A DNA stretch of 64,000 nt, from contig NZ_CP033365.1 in NCBI RefSeq assembly GCF_013170825.1, positions 7,272,817 to 7,336,816 of the forward strand. The letters are read 5' to 3'. Made by a program: the position numbers and the translations under genes. Below, one piece after another: positions 1-8,143 of this stretch. Position 1 is the first letter of the stretch. Each line of letters begins with the position of its first letter. This DNA is from Mesorhizobium sp. NZP2298 (lineage in GTDB: Bacteria > Pseudomonadota > Alphaproteobacteria > Rhizobiales > Rhizobiaceae). The notes below the pieces were generated by a model. The model did not search any database. It was not told the origin of the DNA and saw nothing but the letters and a program-made list of their open reading frames with translations.

Positions 1-542
1 GGCTCCACGAGAAGCCCTAAGCGCCTTTGGAGGTGCGCCAGTAGTGAACGTGCATCCAGCGCATTGATAATCTCCATATCGCCGTTCCACGGCTTAGGCA
101 CAGGCGCTGCGTTCTTTTTGCTGTCTGCGTTGGTTGGCGACTTCATAGTTGCAGGAATATCGGTCGGCGCGGACTTAAGCACGAACTCACCGCCATAAAT
201 GATGCGGCCTGAACTCTCATCAATCCGGTTCTTGTGGACGATGGTCATCTCAGGTGGTGGCGTGGCCTTGAAGCCTAGCGCAACCTCAGCCTTGGCCGTA
301 TCGTATATCTTGCGATACTTCATAGCGTAGGCGAGTAGGTCGCCAGAGCCTTCAGCCAACAGCGCCTTGGCCAACGGCCAAGCGATATTGTCATTATCAG
401 CCTTGCCGTCCCAATCCTTGCCGATTGCTTGGCGCTTTCCGATACGGACCTTGAAGCGACGCATGGCTCTCTTTTGCTCCTCAGCACGTTCGGCTAGCAT
501 TAGGCGAGTAGCTGCGCGCTCGTCTGGCGTATTGTCGTTCAT
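1..542 (-). CDS. Phage hypothetical protein, N-terminal part only
   Basis: An open frame starts with ATG at 542 and runs without a stop to the left edge, so only the first 180 residues are seen. The protein begins MNDNTPDERAA, then has a basic helical stretch (residues about 13-37) and a mixed-charge middle. I do not recognise a family. It is the last gene of the leftward early operon in view, 47 bp below the VRR-NUC gene. Its first residues carry the Asn-Asp-Asn string that recurs at the ends of other proteins of this element. Confidence 0.7.
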   Translation of the reverse strand, partial: MNDNTPDERAATRLMLAERAEEQKRAMRRFKVRIGKRQAIGKDWDGKADNDNIAWPLAKALLAEGSGDLLAYAMKYRKIYDTAKAEVALGFKATPPPEMTIVHKNRIDESSGRIIYGGEFVLKSAPTDIPATMKSPTNADSKKNAAPVPKPWNGDMEIINALDARSLLAHLQRRLGLLVE

Positions 543-589
543 GCGAGTCCCCAAATCCAGTTAGGCAGTCCCGTACAACGTATATAGTT

Positions 590-1117
590 TTATGCAGCCA
601 TTTTTTCCATGCTGCCATTGTCGTTAGCCGCAAGCCAGCCGCGCACTAGCGCAACGCTGGCAGTGGCGCACTCATCGGGTGTCGCAGCCTTAATCACCTC
701 GACGCGATAGCCAAGGGCGCGCAACAGTGCGTGACGCTCAACCTGACCACCGCGCTTCTTGCCCTTGATGATCTTGTCCTTGCTTAGCGACCCTTCAGCA
801 TTCTTATACTCGATAAGCAGTAGCCTGCCGCTTGACGCGTAGATGCGCAGGTCTGGGTCGCCAGCCATCACACCGGTAGCTTTTGCTTTCGTGGCGTCTC
901 TCTTGCCAGCCGCAAAATCAGCCGCGAATGTGAACGTCCCTGGCTTAACATCGCTTGCCTTAGTCGCGCATTCCGGTAGTGCCCGCAATCGACGCACAGC
1001 CTCGGCTTGCAATTCCCACTCGAGAACAGGGGCTGCCTCAATAGTAATCTTGCCATCCTTGGTTATCAGCCGCGTACGCTTGCCGCCGATCTTTACCGTC
1101 TGCTGTGTGCGGGTCAT
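590..1117 (-). CDS. VRR-NUC domain nuclease
   Basis: A 175-residue protein with the core of the VRR-NUC branch of PD-(D/E)XK nucleases. Gly-Asp-Pro-Asp is at residues 86-89 and Glu-Tyr-Lys at 103-105, followed by a basic loop and a QVERHALLRALGYRV helix. Family members are small structure-specific nucleases found in phages and in Fan1; phage copies are thought to act on recombination or replication intermediates. It overlaps the upstream exonuclease gene by 4 bp (ATGA). The C-terminus ends in an NDN-containing tail (AANDNGSMEKMAA), probably disordered. The family call rests on these motifs; the precise substrate is unknown. Confidence 0.82.
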   Translation of the reverse strand: MTRTQQTVKIGGKRTRLITKDGKITIEAAPVLEWELQAEAVRRLRALPECATKASDVKPGTFTFAADFAAGKRDATKAKATGVMAGDPDLRIYASSGRLLLIEYKNAEGSLSKDKIIKGKKRGGQVERHALLRALGYRVEVIKAATPDECATASVALVRGWLAANDNGSMEKMAA

Positions 1118-1779
1118 ATGCGCTTTTCCCTAAGTTCAATCATCATAGCCGCATGCGCAGCCAGTTCTTCCGTGGTCAACCTGCCGGGCAGCGCTACTAG
1201 CCGAACTGGCAGCGCTCCTATTTCCGTGGTGCGCTCGCTAAACGCCAATTCCAACCCAACCTGCCTACCGACCAACTCCACATAGACTTCGGCTAGCAAT
1301 TGCGCGTCGATGAGTGCGCCGTGTGTTGTGCGGGCTGCTGTGGATATGCCATACCGCCTACACAGCGCGTCAAGGCTAGCCGGTGAGCCAGGATGCTTTG
1401 TGCGCGCCATTGCCAGCGTGTCTATGACATGGTTGGCCAAGACTGGCATACCGGCTCGCGTGAGTTCGGCGTTCAGGATGCCAACGTCAAAGCTGGCGTT
1501 GTGAGCCACCAGCGGAGCGTTGCCGATGAAGTCCAGCAGGCCAGCCGCTGTGTCTGCAAAGCTGGCCGCACCAGCCAGCATCGCATCGGTGATGCCGTGC
1601 ACCGCGGTAGCGTCTGCCGGCATCGGCACACCGGGATTGACGTAGGCGTGAAACGTGCGGCCCGTAGGCAGCATGTCGTAAAGTTCCACGGCGCCAATCT
1701 CAGCCACCCGATCGGCACGGATGTCGACGCCAGTGGTCTCGGTGTCGATGACGATTTGGCGGGTGGGCTGGCGGGTCAT
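1114..1779 (-). CDS. DnaQ-like 3'-5' exonuclease (DEDDh family)
   Basis: A 221-residue exonuclease of the RNase T/DnaQ superfamily. The three Exo motifs are intact: D-T-E-T-T-G at residues 12-17, H-N-A-S-F-D at 93-98, and an H-x4-D motif at 153-158. It may proofread or degrade DNA during phage replication; a sliding clamp is encoded in the same operon. The start at 1779 is chosen over an upstream TTG because an AGGT core lies nine bases before the ATG. No DNA polymerase gene is in the window, so it may serve the host Pol III or a phage polymerase encoded further left. The iteron-rich gap lies immediately upstream. Confidence 0.85.
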   Translation of the reverse strand: MTRQPTRQIVIDTETTGVDIRADRVAEIGAVELYDMLPTGRTFHAYVNPGVPMPADATAVHGITDAMLAGAASFADTAAGLLDFIGNAPLVAHNASFDVGILNAELTRAGMPVLANHVIDTLAMARTKHPGSPASLDALCRRYGISTAARTTHGALIDAQLLAEVYVELVGRQVGLELAFSERTTEIGALPVRLVALPGRLTTEELAAHAAMMIELREKRI

Positions 1780-1822
1780 TTTCTTACTACCTAAAACCAA
1801 TTTCTAAGCACCGGGACAAATT

Positions 1823-1840
1823 CCCCCTCTAAAGAGGGGG
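1823..1840. other. Inverted repeat inside the iteron gap
   Basis: CCCCCTC and GAGGGGG form a perfect 7-bp stem around a TAAA loop. The hairpin stands about 45 bp upstream of the exonuclease start, between two GGGACAA copies. It could be a terminator for leftward transcription (no strong T run follows) or part of the origin structure. Confidence 0.45.
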
Positions 1841-2035
1841 GAATATGTTGTCCCGCTGGATGCTCGTGGGACAAATTAACGGGACAAGCGGGACAAGCGG
1901 GACAAAATACGTTCTAAGTTATTGATTTTATTGATGATGGTTTTTGGCGTTTTGTCCCGCCTTGTCCCGTAAGTCGATTTTTAGCGGGACAAAACAGCGG
2001 GACAAACACATGCTGCGGGACAAGTCGTTTTGTCC

Positions 2036-2069
2036 CGCTAGGTTGCGCTGATGGTTGTGCAACCTAGCG
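2036..2069. other. 11-bp inverted repeat inside the iteron gap
   Basis: CGCTAGGTTGC (2036-2046) pairs with GCAACCTAGCG (2059-2069) across a 12-base loop. It sits between GGGACAA copies at 2030 and 2078. A large stem-loop among iterons fits an origin or a protein-binding palindrome. Confidence 0.55.
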
Positions 2070-2159
2070 GTGAAATCTTGTCCCGGCATTTTGTCCCGCA
2101 GCACTGTAAGCTATTGATATTAAACCGGGACAAGGCGGGACAACGGGACAAAGGTGTTT

Positions 2160-4283
2160 TTATGCCGGCCAGTACCATAGACCAATGTTATTGACGTGAC
2201 CCTCCTTGACCAGTGCATCTGGTGCCCGCTGAAACTGCTTGCGGGCGGTCTCCGCGGCTGCGGGATTGGTTGTGGTGTCGCGGCTAGCATAAAACTCTGC
2301 CCGCCAGGTTGCCTCGTCAACCACAAGGATATCCTCCGGGAATGCGTCCCCTTCAGGCTCAATGCCGTTCCTCTCGATAGCCGCGGCAAGCGCCTTGAGG
2401 ACGTCGCCCTTGTAGCCCTTGAGCGACCCAGATGTCAGCTTGGTCTCTTTGACTTGAACCACCACGGGTGCCGTTGTCGGCTCGCCGTCCTCATCGACGC
2501 CAATTTCAACGGAGTCCATGGTGAACGCCAATATCTCACCTTCTTCGCCGTCATTGGTTCCATCACAGACAAGCTTGTATTTTCCATGGTCTTTCTTGAC
2601 CATGAAGCTAGCGTCAACAGCTCCGTCCAAGTCGATAGCGCCTTTGCCACGCTCGCCTGTCCAAGCGCTGTGGTGGATTGCGGTAACGTGTGCCGATGTC
2701 TCTACCAGTATCTCGTCACATGAATTGACGAAGCGACCCATGTCCTTTGATGCGTTCTGGTCGCCAGCGCCGAAGACTCGCGTCAGTGTATCGATGATGA
2801 CCCACACGCATTGAAGGCCGGTCTCAACCTCAGCGCTTTTGATTTCGGCTATAAGCTCTTTGGCGTCCTTCAGATCCTTGGTGAAATCGAGCCTTCCACC
2901 GATGATCAAGAGCGGCACATTTTCTATCTTATGCCGCTTACGGAAAGCCATCATGCGACGTTCTGTCAGCTTCTTGCGTTCAGCCGCCACATAGATTACC
3001 AGACCTGGCTTGACCTTGCGCCCATGCCACTCCATGCCGGCGGCAACGTGGCATGCTGCATCCGTTACGATTACCGACTTTCCCGTTCCAGGCAGACCAG
3101 AGACTGTTGTGAACTCTCGAGCGCCAAGTACGCCCTTAATGAACGTCTCTTTCGGCTCGCCTTCTACGATGTCGTCAAACCACGTCCGCTCGAAACGTTC
3201 GCGCTTTTTCGGCGCTGCTGGCATGTCAACCTCTGCGTTTACATCCTGCGCTGGGGCGTCAACCTCCGTGTTGACTTCCTTCTTCTTGAGCAGCTTTGAG
3301 GTGTCGACAAGCTTGGTATTGTCGTTCTGATGCTCGCGTTCTTTGATGACGCGCGGCGACCTCATGCCATCGTCAAGGCCACGCTTAATGCGAGCGCGCG
3401 TCTGCTTGTCGCCATCCTTTTGCAGAACACCATTGGCCGATGCGCCATGGTAAAGCTCGCCCTCCGCAATATCTCTGGATAGGACACCCGCACCCACCAG
3501 TTGACCGAGCGCATATGCGGATGCGTTCAGCTGCGCGCCGCGGTTACCTACCGCTGCTGTGGCCAGTTTGGTGATTTCCGATTCTAGCGCCACGTTGACA
3601 TATGGCGCCAGGTCGCGAGCCGTGTACGTATAGTCGTGCCGTTGTGGTTCCGGCTCATTCTTGGGGAGCAACAACTCGAGCAGCCATTCGGGCGTGTCGG
3701 CGAAGTCTGGAATGCCGATCGGATCGTATGGCTGTCCGTCCGTGTCAATCCATTCGTATTTGCGCCCGTCGGCCATCATGGATCCGGGACCGACGATATA
3801 GCCGTCCTGGCCTCTCGTATCCACGCCAGGTGCAATAGCAGCCCGATTACGGATACCGTCAACGTTCTTAAAGAAGACGTGCGTCCCGCCATTCGCAGTT
3901 CGCGCCCTGGCCGTCTCCGGCAATGGACCATGCAGAGCTTCCATTGCGGCAAGCCAAGCATGCCCGTCGCGATCGCCGTGCTTGTCTAAGTCTAGCACCC
4001 AAGCCCCTAGCGGCTCGCCAGTAGGTACGCCTATCAGTGCAGTCGGGTGGCGTTCGTTAAACCAGATGCCAACGATCCGCTCGGAGCGTGTGGCGCCCTT
4101 TAGACCGTTACTGGTTTTTGGTGATTTCTCCGGCCTAGTGATGATCTCGCCGGTTGCCGGGTCGACCTCATCGACCTCTGTCTCATGGCACGGGAAAACG
4201 CTTATGCCTGCCGATATGAATGAACGCGCCACGTCATATGCGCTGGTGGTTGCCTGCGGTACCTTGAAATTGATTTTGGCCAT
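2160..4283 (-). CDS. Primase-polymerase fused to a RepA/DnaB-like helicase
   Basis: A 707-residue replication protein. The N-terminal part (residues about 12-170) has the signatures of the bifunctional primase/polymerase (prim-pol) fold: a D-L-D pair at 98-100, Gly-Gly-Thr-His at 132-135, and a D-x-R-G-x-D-G-Y segment at 155-162. A linker follows. A RecA-like ATPase of the AAA_25 type has Walker A GLPGTGKS at 396-403 and a VIIDTLT Walker B. Such fusions prime and unwind DNA for phages and plasmids. The start at 4283 overlaps the stop of the preceding gene (TAATG), which is why the upstream ATG in the same frame was not chosen. The gene ends at the edge of the GGGACAA array. Confidence 0.88.
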   Translation of the reverse strand: MAKINFKVPQATTSAYDVARSFISAGISVFPCHETEVDEVDPATGEIITRPEKSPKTSNGLKGATRSERIVGIWFNERHPTALIGVPTGEPLGAWVLDLDKHGDRDGHAWLAAMEALHGPLPETARARTANGGTHVFFKNVDGIRNRAAIAPGVDTRGQDGYIVGPGSMMADGRKYEWIDTDGQPYDPIGIPDFADTPEWLLELLLPKNEPEPQRHDYTYTARDLAPYVNVALESEITKLATAAVGNRGAQLNASAYALGQLVGAGVLSRDIAEGELYHGASANGVLQKDGDKQTRARIKRGLDDGMRSPRVIKEREHQNDNTKLVDTSKLLKKKEVNTEVDAPAQDVNAEVDMPAAPKKRERFERTWFDDIVEGEPKETFIKGVLGAREFTTVSGLPGTGKSVIVTDAACHVAAGMEWHGRKVKPGLVIYVAAERKKLTERRMMAFRKRHKIENVPLLIIGGRLDFTKDLKDAKELIAEIKSAEVETGLQCVWVIIDTLTRVFGAGDQNASKDMGRFVNSCDEILVETSAHVTAIHHSAWTGERGKGAIDLDGAVDASFMVKKDHGKYKLVCDGTNDGEEGEILAFTMDSVEIGVDEDGEPTTAPVVVQVKETKLTSGSLKGYKGDVLKALAAAIERNGIEPEGDAFPEDILVVDEATWRAEFYASRDTTTNPAAAETARKQFQRAPDALVKEGHVNNIGLWYWPA

Positions 4284-4510
4284 TACGAGGCAATCCATTC
4301 GCAATTAACTTTTATGTAGGTGGTGTCTTGTCGTGCGCCTGCATAGGTCTCAATTCTGCGCACTTTGGAATCCATCCGCTCGAAGACGTCAATGCAGCCA
4401 GACATGTCCGTGCAACTGTCCTCCTCCATAAATACGGTGCCAACACCAGTGTAAAAGTCATAGGCGACGCTGCGGACATAGCACTGCATTGTGTCGTGGA
4501 ATCTGGTCAT
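4283..4510 (-). CDS. Small phage hypothetical protein
   Basis: A 75-residue acidic protein placed exactly between its neighbours: it starts within the stop of the cytosine methyltransferase gene (4 bp overlap) and its TAA overlaps the ATG of the primase-polymerase gene. That tight packing is the main support. The sequence (MTRFHDTMQCYVRSVAYDF...) has alternating beta-like segments and no motif I recognise. Confidence 0.65.
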   Translation of the reverse strand: MTRFHDTMQCYVRSVAYDFYTGVGTVFMEEDSCTDMSGCIDVFERMDSKVRRIETYAGARQDTTYIKVNCEWIAS

Positions 4511-5730
4511 GCGGCGGCCATTCTGGCGGGCGTGTTGTCGTTTACCACAGCCAAAGCACGCTCTACGCGACTAATGGCTCGTCCGATTGCTTCGGGGATT
4601 TGCGGGCAGACCGCGTCGCCGAAGGCTTCGACAATGAGACTTGCTGCAACCGTCCCTCTTGGACCGCCGATTGCAATGCGCGACTGAGCCACCCAGCCGG
4701 ATAACCCATCATCCACCCGTAAGTGATGGGCAAGGCCGCCGTTCCAGTTAGCCCATGGCTCTGCAGGAGAGTTGCCAAGAGGCGAGCGCCTATCCACTTG
4801 TCCGACGCTTTCCCCGTCATCGAGCCGTCTATCACCGCATCCAGTGCTGGAGAGTGGCGACGGTCGTGGGCTGGACTCCAGGAGTCCAGCCGTTTGTCCC
4901 TCTTGGTAGGAGTTGGCAGGGTTTCTAGTTGACGCTCGCCCATTGCCATTGTCGTTACAAGCGACACGCCTGTCGTCTTGTCGCTCGTCGCCTTCGCTAT
5001 CTCCGGCCCGTGGTTCGCGTCGCTCGCTCGCGGCGTTGGCATCATCGCTTGGTGCAATTGATGTCGCACGGTCCCCATCCTGCCCGTATCGCCATGTCCT
5101 CCCGCTTTCATGTCGCTCGCTCGTGGCGTCGATAGGATCATCCGAAACGGATAGGTCGAACCCGCCCCACCGCCCTTGCCGTCCTGCATCCCGTCCGATG
5201 CCATTGGCGTCGGCAAGCGAGAATCCAATAAGCCAGCTTCGCTTGCGCTCGTGGTTCGCGCCGATGTCTCCAGCACTGACCACGAACGGCCAGCAGGTGT
5301 AGCCGATTGCCTCCAATGCATCGATGACCCGGTCTGCGCCTCTAGTTCTGAGATTAGCGCTATTCTCAAGAGCGAACCAACGAGGTCTGCATTCGTCAAT
5401 GAGCCGGACAGCTTCGAAGTAGAGGCCGGAGCGCTCGCCGTCGACGCCTTTACCTTTAGTGTTGGCGCTGCTGATGTCCTGGCACGGTGGGCTGCCGACG
5501 ATGATGTCGGGAAGTCCATGACCGTCCCGAACAAGTCTGTCTGCGGTAAGGGTGGTGACGTCGTCATAAACTGGGACTCCGGGGTTGTTCTGGCTGTAAA
5601 GGACGCGACGCCACGGGATGACTTCGCAGGCGGCTATGGTGCGGTAGCCTGCGCGATGCATGCCGAGTGACCAGCCGCCCGCTGCAGCGCTGAATAGGTC
5701 TAGGACGCGGGGGCCATCAGAATGGTGCAT
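4507..5730 (-). CDS. dcm: DNA (cytosine-5) methyltransferase
   Basis: A 407-residue C5-cytosine methyltransferase. Motif I is at the N-terminus (VLDLFSAAAGG), the catalytic P-P-C-Q at residues 81-84 and E-N-S (motif VI) at 122-124. A late motif near residue 366 reads EAFGDAVCPQIPEAIG, the family's motif X region with Asp replacing the usual Asn of G-N-A-V. The region between about 165 and 330 is repetitive and hydrophilic, usual for phage copies. It probably modifies phage or host DNA to evade restriction. It overlaps the DUF6511-like gene upstream by 14 bp. A second frame on the same strand (5567-4563) stays open through it; see findings. Confidence 0.88.
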   Translation of the reverse strand: MHHSDGPRVLDLFSAAAGGWSLGMHRAGYRTIAACEVIPWRRVLYSQNNPGVPVYDDVTTLTADRLVRDGHGLPDIIVGSPPCQDISSANTKGKGVDGERSGLYFEAVRLIDECRPRWFALENSANLRTRGADRVIDALEAIGYTCWPFVVSAGDIGANHERKRSWLIGFSLADANGIGRDAGRQGRWGGFDLSVSDDPIDATSERHESGRTWRYGQDGDRATSIAPSDDANAASERREPRAGDSEGDERQDDRRVACNDNGNGRASTRNPANSYQEGQTAGLLESSPRPSPLSSTGCGDRRLDDGESVGQVDRRSPLGNSPAEPWANWNGGLAHHLRVDDGLSGWVAQSRIAIGGPRGTVAASLIVEAFGDAVCPQIPEAIGRAISRVERALAVVNDNTPARMAAA

Positions 5731-6052
5731 CGCCGCTCCTCACAAGTTGACGCAACCGCTTGGTGCAGCCGTCCCAAATGCGTCCACAGAAGATAAGCAC
5801 CTGTTCTTCTGTCCATTCGCCAAGGTCGGACCCGTATTCCTCCACCAGTGGGCCCGCGGCATCCATACCGCCCGCACGCGCCTTCAGCTTGTAGGCATCC
5901 GGTCGCTTTAGTCGTTGGATGTTGTCAATCATGAAGCTGCAATCCACACACAGGAACTTGGGGTCTTTGTCTCTTGGACTGGTGAAGCCCATGCCAATGC
6001 CTATTGCCCTGTCTCCGCAGAACGAGCATTCGGCCGGATCGTGTTGACTCAT
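5717..6052 (-). CDS. Cysteine-rich phage protein (DUF6511-like)
   Basis: A 111-residue protein with a four-cysteine zinc-binding pattern (C-S-F-C-G near residue 9 and C-V-D-C-S near 35), followed by an all-helical C-terminal half. The layout resembles DUF6511 proteins of alphaproteobacterial phages, recognised from memory and not confirmed. It lies between two methyltransferase genes, overlapping one by 4 bp and the other by 14 bp. Function unknown; a zinc-dependent nucleic-acid or protein contact is a guess. Confidence 0.65.
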   Translation of the reverse strand: MSQHDPAECSFCGDRAIGIGMGFTSPRDKDPKFLCVDCSFMIDNIQRLKRPDAYKLKARAGGMDAAGPLVEEYGSDLGEWTEEQVLIFCGRIWDGCTKRLRQLVRSGDAPF

Positions 6053-6831
6053 GCTGCACCTGCAACTGGCGTAGCGGGGGCGAACATATCGGCGGGCGGG
6101 GTATTGTCGTTCTTAGGGCGGAACATGTTTGGCTTCCTTGATGCCGCCTCGATGCGCCGGCAAGACATGTCGAAATAGGTCTCGTCCAACTCGATCCCTA
6201 TGAACGGTCGACCAGATTGAACGCAGGAAACGCCAGTGGTGCCGGAACCCATAAACGGATCCAGCACCACCCAATCCGACCAGGTTGAGTTCTCAATGTA
6301 GAGCGACATAAGTTCGGTAGGTTTTTCCGTTGGATGAGACGACTCGTCTCTCTGGAAGATGCTAACCAAACTCTTCGATGCCGGATTGCGGATTGTGAAC
6401 GCCTTGCCCTTGCGCATGAATAGCGTGAATTCAGTGACGTTTTGGTAGTACTTGTTAGGCAGGGCGGAACGCTTGTCCCAAGTTAGGATGGTGTGGAGGT
6501 CAAAGCCCGCAGCCTCCGCTGCAGCCCATGCCGCCTTCAAGTTCTTTCCATTGGACATGAAATAGGCTTGCCGGTCATCCTTCAGCGCGGCATACACGAT
6601 AGGTAGCCAGTCGCTCCACTTGATGTCACACTTAACTATATCGCCTCCGTTGCCATAGTCCTTCATCCACCCGCCGAAACCTCCCTCGAGTTGAAGGTTG
6701 GCCGCGAACCCGCCTTTTGAAACAAGATATGGCGCGTCGCTGACTATGCAGTCGACAGATGACAACGTGGGCACAATGTCCCGCATGTCACCATTGTACA
6801 AAGTACAATCGCCTATGGTTTCAACCCGCAT
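6049..6831 (-). CDS. DNA N6-adenine/N4-cytosine methyltransferase
   Basis: A 260-residue amino-methyltransferase of the beta order: the catalytic motif comes first (S-D-A-P-Y, residues about 33-37) and the AdoMet motif D-P-F-M-G-S-G-T-T-G near 205. The catalytic tetrad reads DAPY rather than the common DPPY or SPPY. The start at 6831 has a GGGAGG Shine-Dalgarno six bases ahead and overlaps the previous stop; an upstream ATG in frame is rejected for this reason. The tail (KNDNTPPADMFAP) resembles that of the second beta-type methyltransferase at 24957. Probable role: self-methylation against host restriction. Confidence 0.85.
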   Translation of the reverse strand: MRVETIGDCTLYNGDMRDIVPTLSSVDCIVSDAPYLVSKGGFAANLQLEGGFGGWMKDYGNGGDIVKCDIKWSDWLPIVYAALKDDRQAYFMSNGKNLKAAWAAAEAAGFDLHTILTWDKRSALPNKYYQNVTEFTLFMRKGKAFTIRNPASKSLVSIFQRDESSHPTEKPTELMSLYIENSTWSDWVVLDPFMGSGTTGVSCVQSGRPFIGIELDETYFDMSCRRIEAASRKPNMFRPKNDNTPPADMFAPATPVAGAA

Positions 6832-7568
6832 CACGCGCCTCCCATAACCTTGTCTTCCCAAACCCGAAACCCCGGAACCATCCGCATACCGCTGCGCACG
6901 ACCGCGTCGGCAGCCGACTGCACTAGGGCACGGAAAGCATCAGGATCGCGCGCGTATGCCCAATCAAGCGCCCTCTCTTCATCTTCGAGCGAAGCCTTCC
7001 ACACACTTCGCAGCCCGGTCGGTCCCTTCGTTGCAGCCTTGGCAAACCGGCTAACCGCAGCGGCTTCCTTGACCAGCAGTTCGGCATCTTCGCGCGCAGC
7101 CAGGTTGCCTTGGCTGGTGGCCATTGCCTCACGGGCAATCGCGGCCAGCCGTTCCGCCTCAATGGCGGCTTCCCGCGCGATTCGTGCTTTCTCGTCGGCT
7201 TCCCGCTTGCGCCATACGGCTAGCATCTCGCCCAGCGACGCCTTGGCCAGATCGACCTTGCCCTTCTTGGGTTGGATGTACGGATTGAACTGCTTCTGGA
7301 TGGCATCAATCTTCTCGTCCAGTGGCTTCTTTGCCTCAACCCGCAGTGCGTCCGCAGCCTTGCCGGCCTCATGGATTTGGTCATAAAGCGCCGTCACCGT
7401 GTCGTGCATGGTGGCGCTGTCAATTGGCTCACCGTCGGCGAAGTTTTTGGCCTCATCGTACAGGTCTTGAACGAGGGCAAGCGCCACCTCAACGGGGTCA
7501 ACCGTCGGCTGATTGTGCGTCTTGGGCGGGAGGTCGTAATAGGTGGTGTTGGCTGCTGTGTCGATCAC
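6831..7568 (-). CDS. Coiled-coil phage protein (DUF1351-like)
   Basis: A 245-residue protein with a long charged, alanine-rich coiled coil (residues about 75-165) and a globular C-terminal domain with a V-W-K-A-S-L-E-D-E-E core and an MVPGFRVWED end. This arrangement recalls DUF1351-type phage proteins encoded near recombination genes; that similarity is from memory. The start is GTG at 7568, overlapping the stop of the small zinc-finger gene. Next to nucleases and methyltransferases, a DNA-maintenance role is plausible but not shown. Confidence 0.7.
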   Translation of the reverse strand: MIDTAANTTYYDLPPKTHNQPTVDPVEVALALVQDLYDEAKNFADGEPIDSATMHDTVTALYDQIHEAGKAADALRVEAKKPLDEKIDAIQKQFNPYIQPKKGKVDLAKASLGEMLAVWRKREADEKARIAREAAIEAERLAAIAREAMATSQGNLAAREDAELLVKEAAAVSRFAKAATKGPTGLRSVWKASLEDEERALDWAYARDPDAFRALVQSAADAVVRSGMRMVPGFRVWEDKVMGGA

Positions 7569-7792
7569 GCCATATCCTCATAGTAGAGTGTGTAGGACTT
7601 ACCGCAGACGGCACACGCATAACGCTCTGTGTCGAAGTCGCCGCCGACTTCTTTGATGTTTGCGCATTTGGTCCAGCGTCCTGAGCCGCCAAGGATGATG
7701 CGTTCGCGTTCCGTCATCTCTGGTGGATGCGGAATGAATACGGATACGCATTCTGGCGGTTGCTTTGACTTATCGCCTTCGTGGTCACTCAT
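7565..7792 (-). CDS. Small zinc-ribbon-like protein
   Basis: A 75-residue hydrophilic protein with C-A-V-C-G near residue 60 and another cysteine at 43 (KCANIKEVG), suggesting half of a zinc ribbon. Both ends overlap neighbouring genes (ATGA upstream, GTGA downstream), which supports translation in the operon. No function can be assigned. Confidence 0.65.
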   Translation of the reverse strand: MSDHEGDKSKQPPECVSVFIPHPPEMTERERIILGGSGRWTKCANIKEVGGDFDTERYACAVCGKSYTLYYEDMA

Positions 7793-8067
7793 GATGCATG
7801 TTCCTCAAATAGCTTGCCAAGTTCGATCCATTGCGCCTTGCTCTTGGCGACCACATCCTTGGCATACGTCTCGGCCGCGTCATAAGACTCGTAAATGTTG
7901 TAGGTGGAGAACTTCCGCGCGCCACACCGGAACTCGGTTATGTCAAACTTGTGCGATGTGTAGACTTCCTCAGTGACAAGAACGCCCTCCAGTAGTTCAA
8001 TCTCATAGCCGTAAGTGAAGCTACGAAACTCGCGCTTCCAATTTATAACGTATCGTGCACACCGCAT
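7789..8067 (-). CDS. Small phage hypothetical protein
   Basis: A 92-residue protein beginning MRCARYVINWKREF. The start at 8067 is chosen over longer options because GAGGAGAA lies directly upstream and because a longer reading would run through the inverted repeats at 8099-8134. The sequence has three or four beta-like strands then an amphipathic helix, with no family I recognise. It overlaps the next gene by 4 bp. Confidence 0.65.
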   Translation of the reverse strand: MRCARYVINWKREFRSFTYGYEIELLEGVLVTEEVYTSHKFDITEFRCGARKFSTYNIYESYDAAETYAKDVVAKSKAQWIELGKLFEEHAS

Positions 8068-8098
8068 GCTATTCTCCTCAAACCTTTGAACCTGCAGC

Positions 8099-8134
8099 TT
8101 GTTGCGCCATGCGCAACAATACGCATGTGCGTAT
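8099..8134. other. Two adjoining inverted repeats between operon genes
   Basis: TTGTTGCGC (8099-8107) pairs with GCGCAACAA (8111-8119) across CAT. The next palindrome follows at once: ATACGCA (8119-8125) and TGCGTAT (8128-8134). They fill half of the 76-bp gap between two genes of an otherwise overlapping operon. An attenuator, an RNA processing site or a regulator operator are all possible. Confidence 0.55.
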
Positions 8135-8143
8135 ATTCTGGCT

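Larger units (their letters stand above)
1813..2151. repeat. Array of 17 GGGACAA heptamers, candidate phage replication origin
   Basis: This gene-free gap of 380 bp holds GGGACAA in direct orientation at 1813, 1868, 1881, 1890, 1899, 1986, 1999, 2017, 2127, 2137 and 2145. It holds the inverse TTGTCCC at 1848, 1952, 1962, 2030, 2078 and 2091. Three copies are spaced exactly 9 bp (1881-1905). An A/T-rich stretch (about 1905-1945) separates two clusters. The array lies just downstream of the primase-polymerase/helicase gene, and iteron arrays plus an A/T-rich segment are typical of replicator-initiated origins. An operator array for a phage regulator is the main alternative. Confidence 0.6.

Noticed and set aside
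1007..1285. Plus-strand frame near the VRR-NUC gene
   Set aside because: No ribosome-binding site, and it lies opposite two well-supported minus-strand genes.
1813..2151. Possible CRISPR array
   Set aside because: The repeated unit is only 7 bp, occurs on both strands and has irregular 8-100 bp spacing without spacer-length units.
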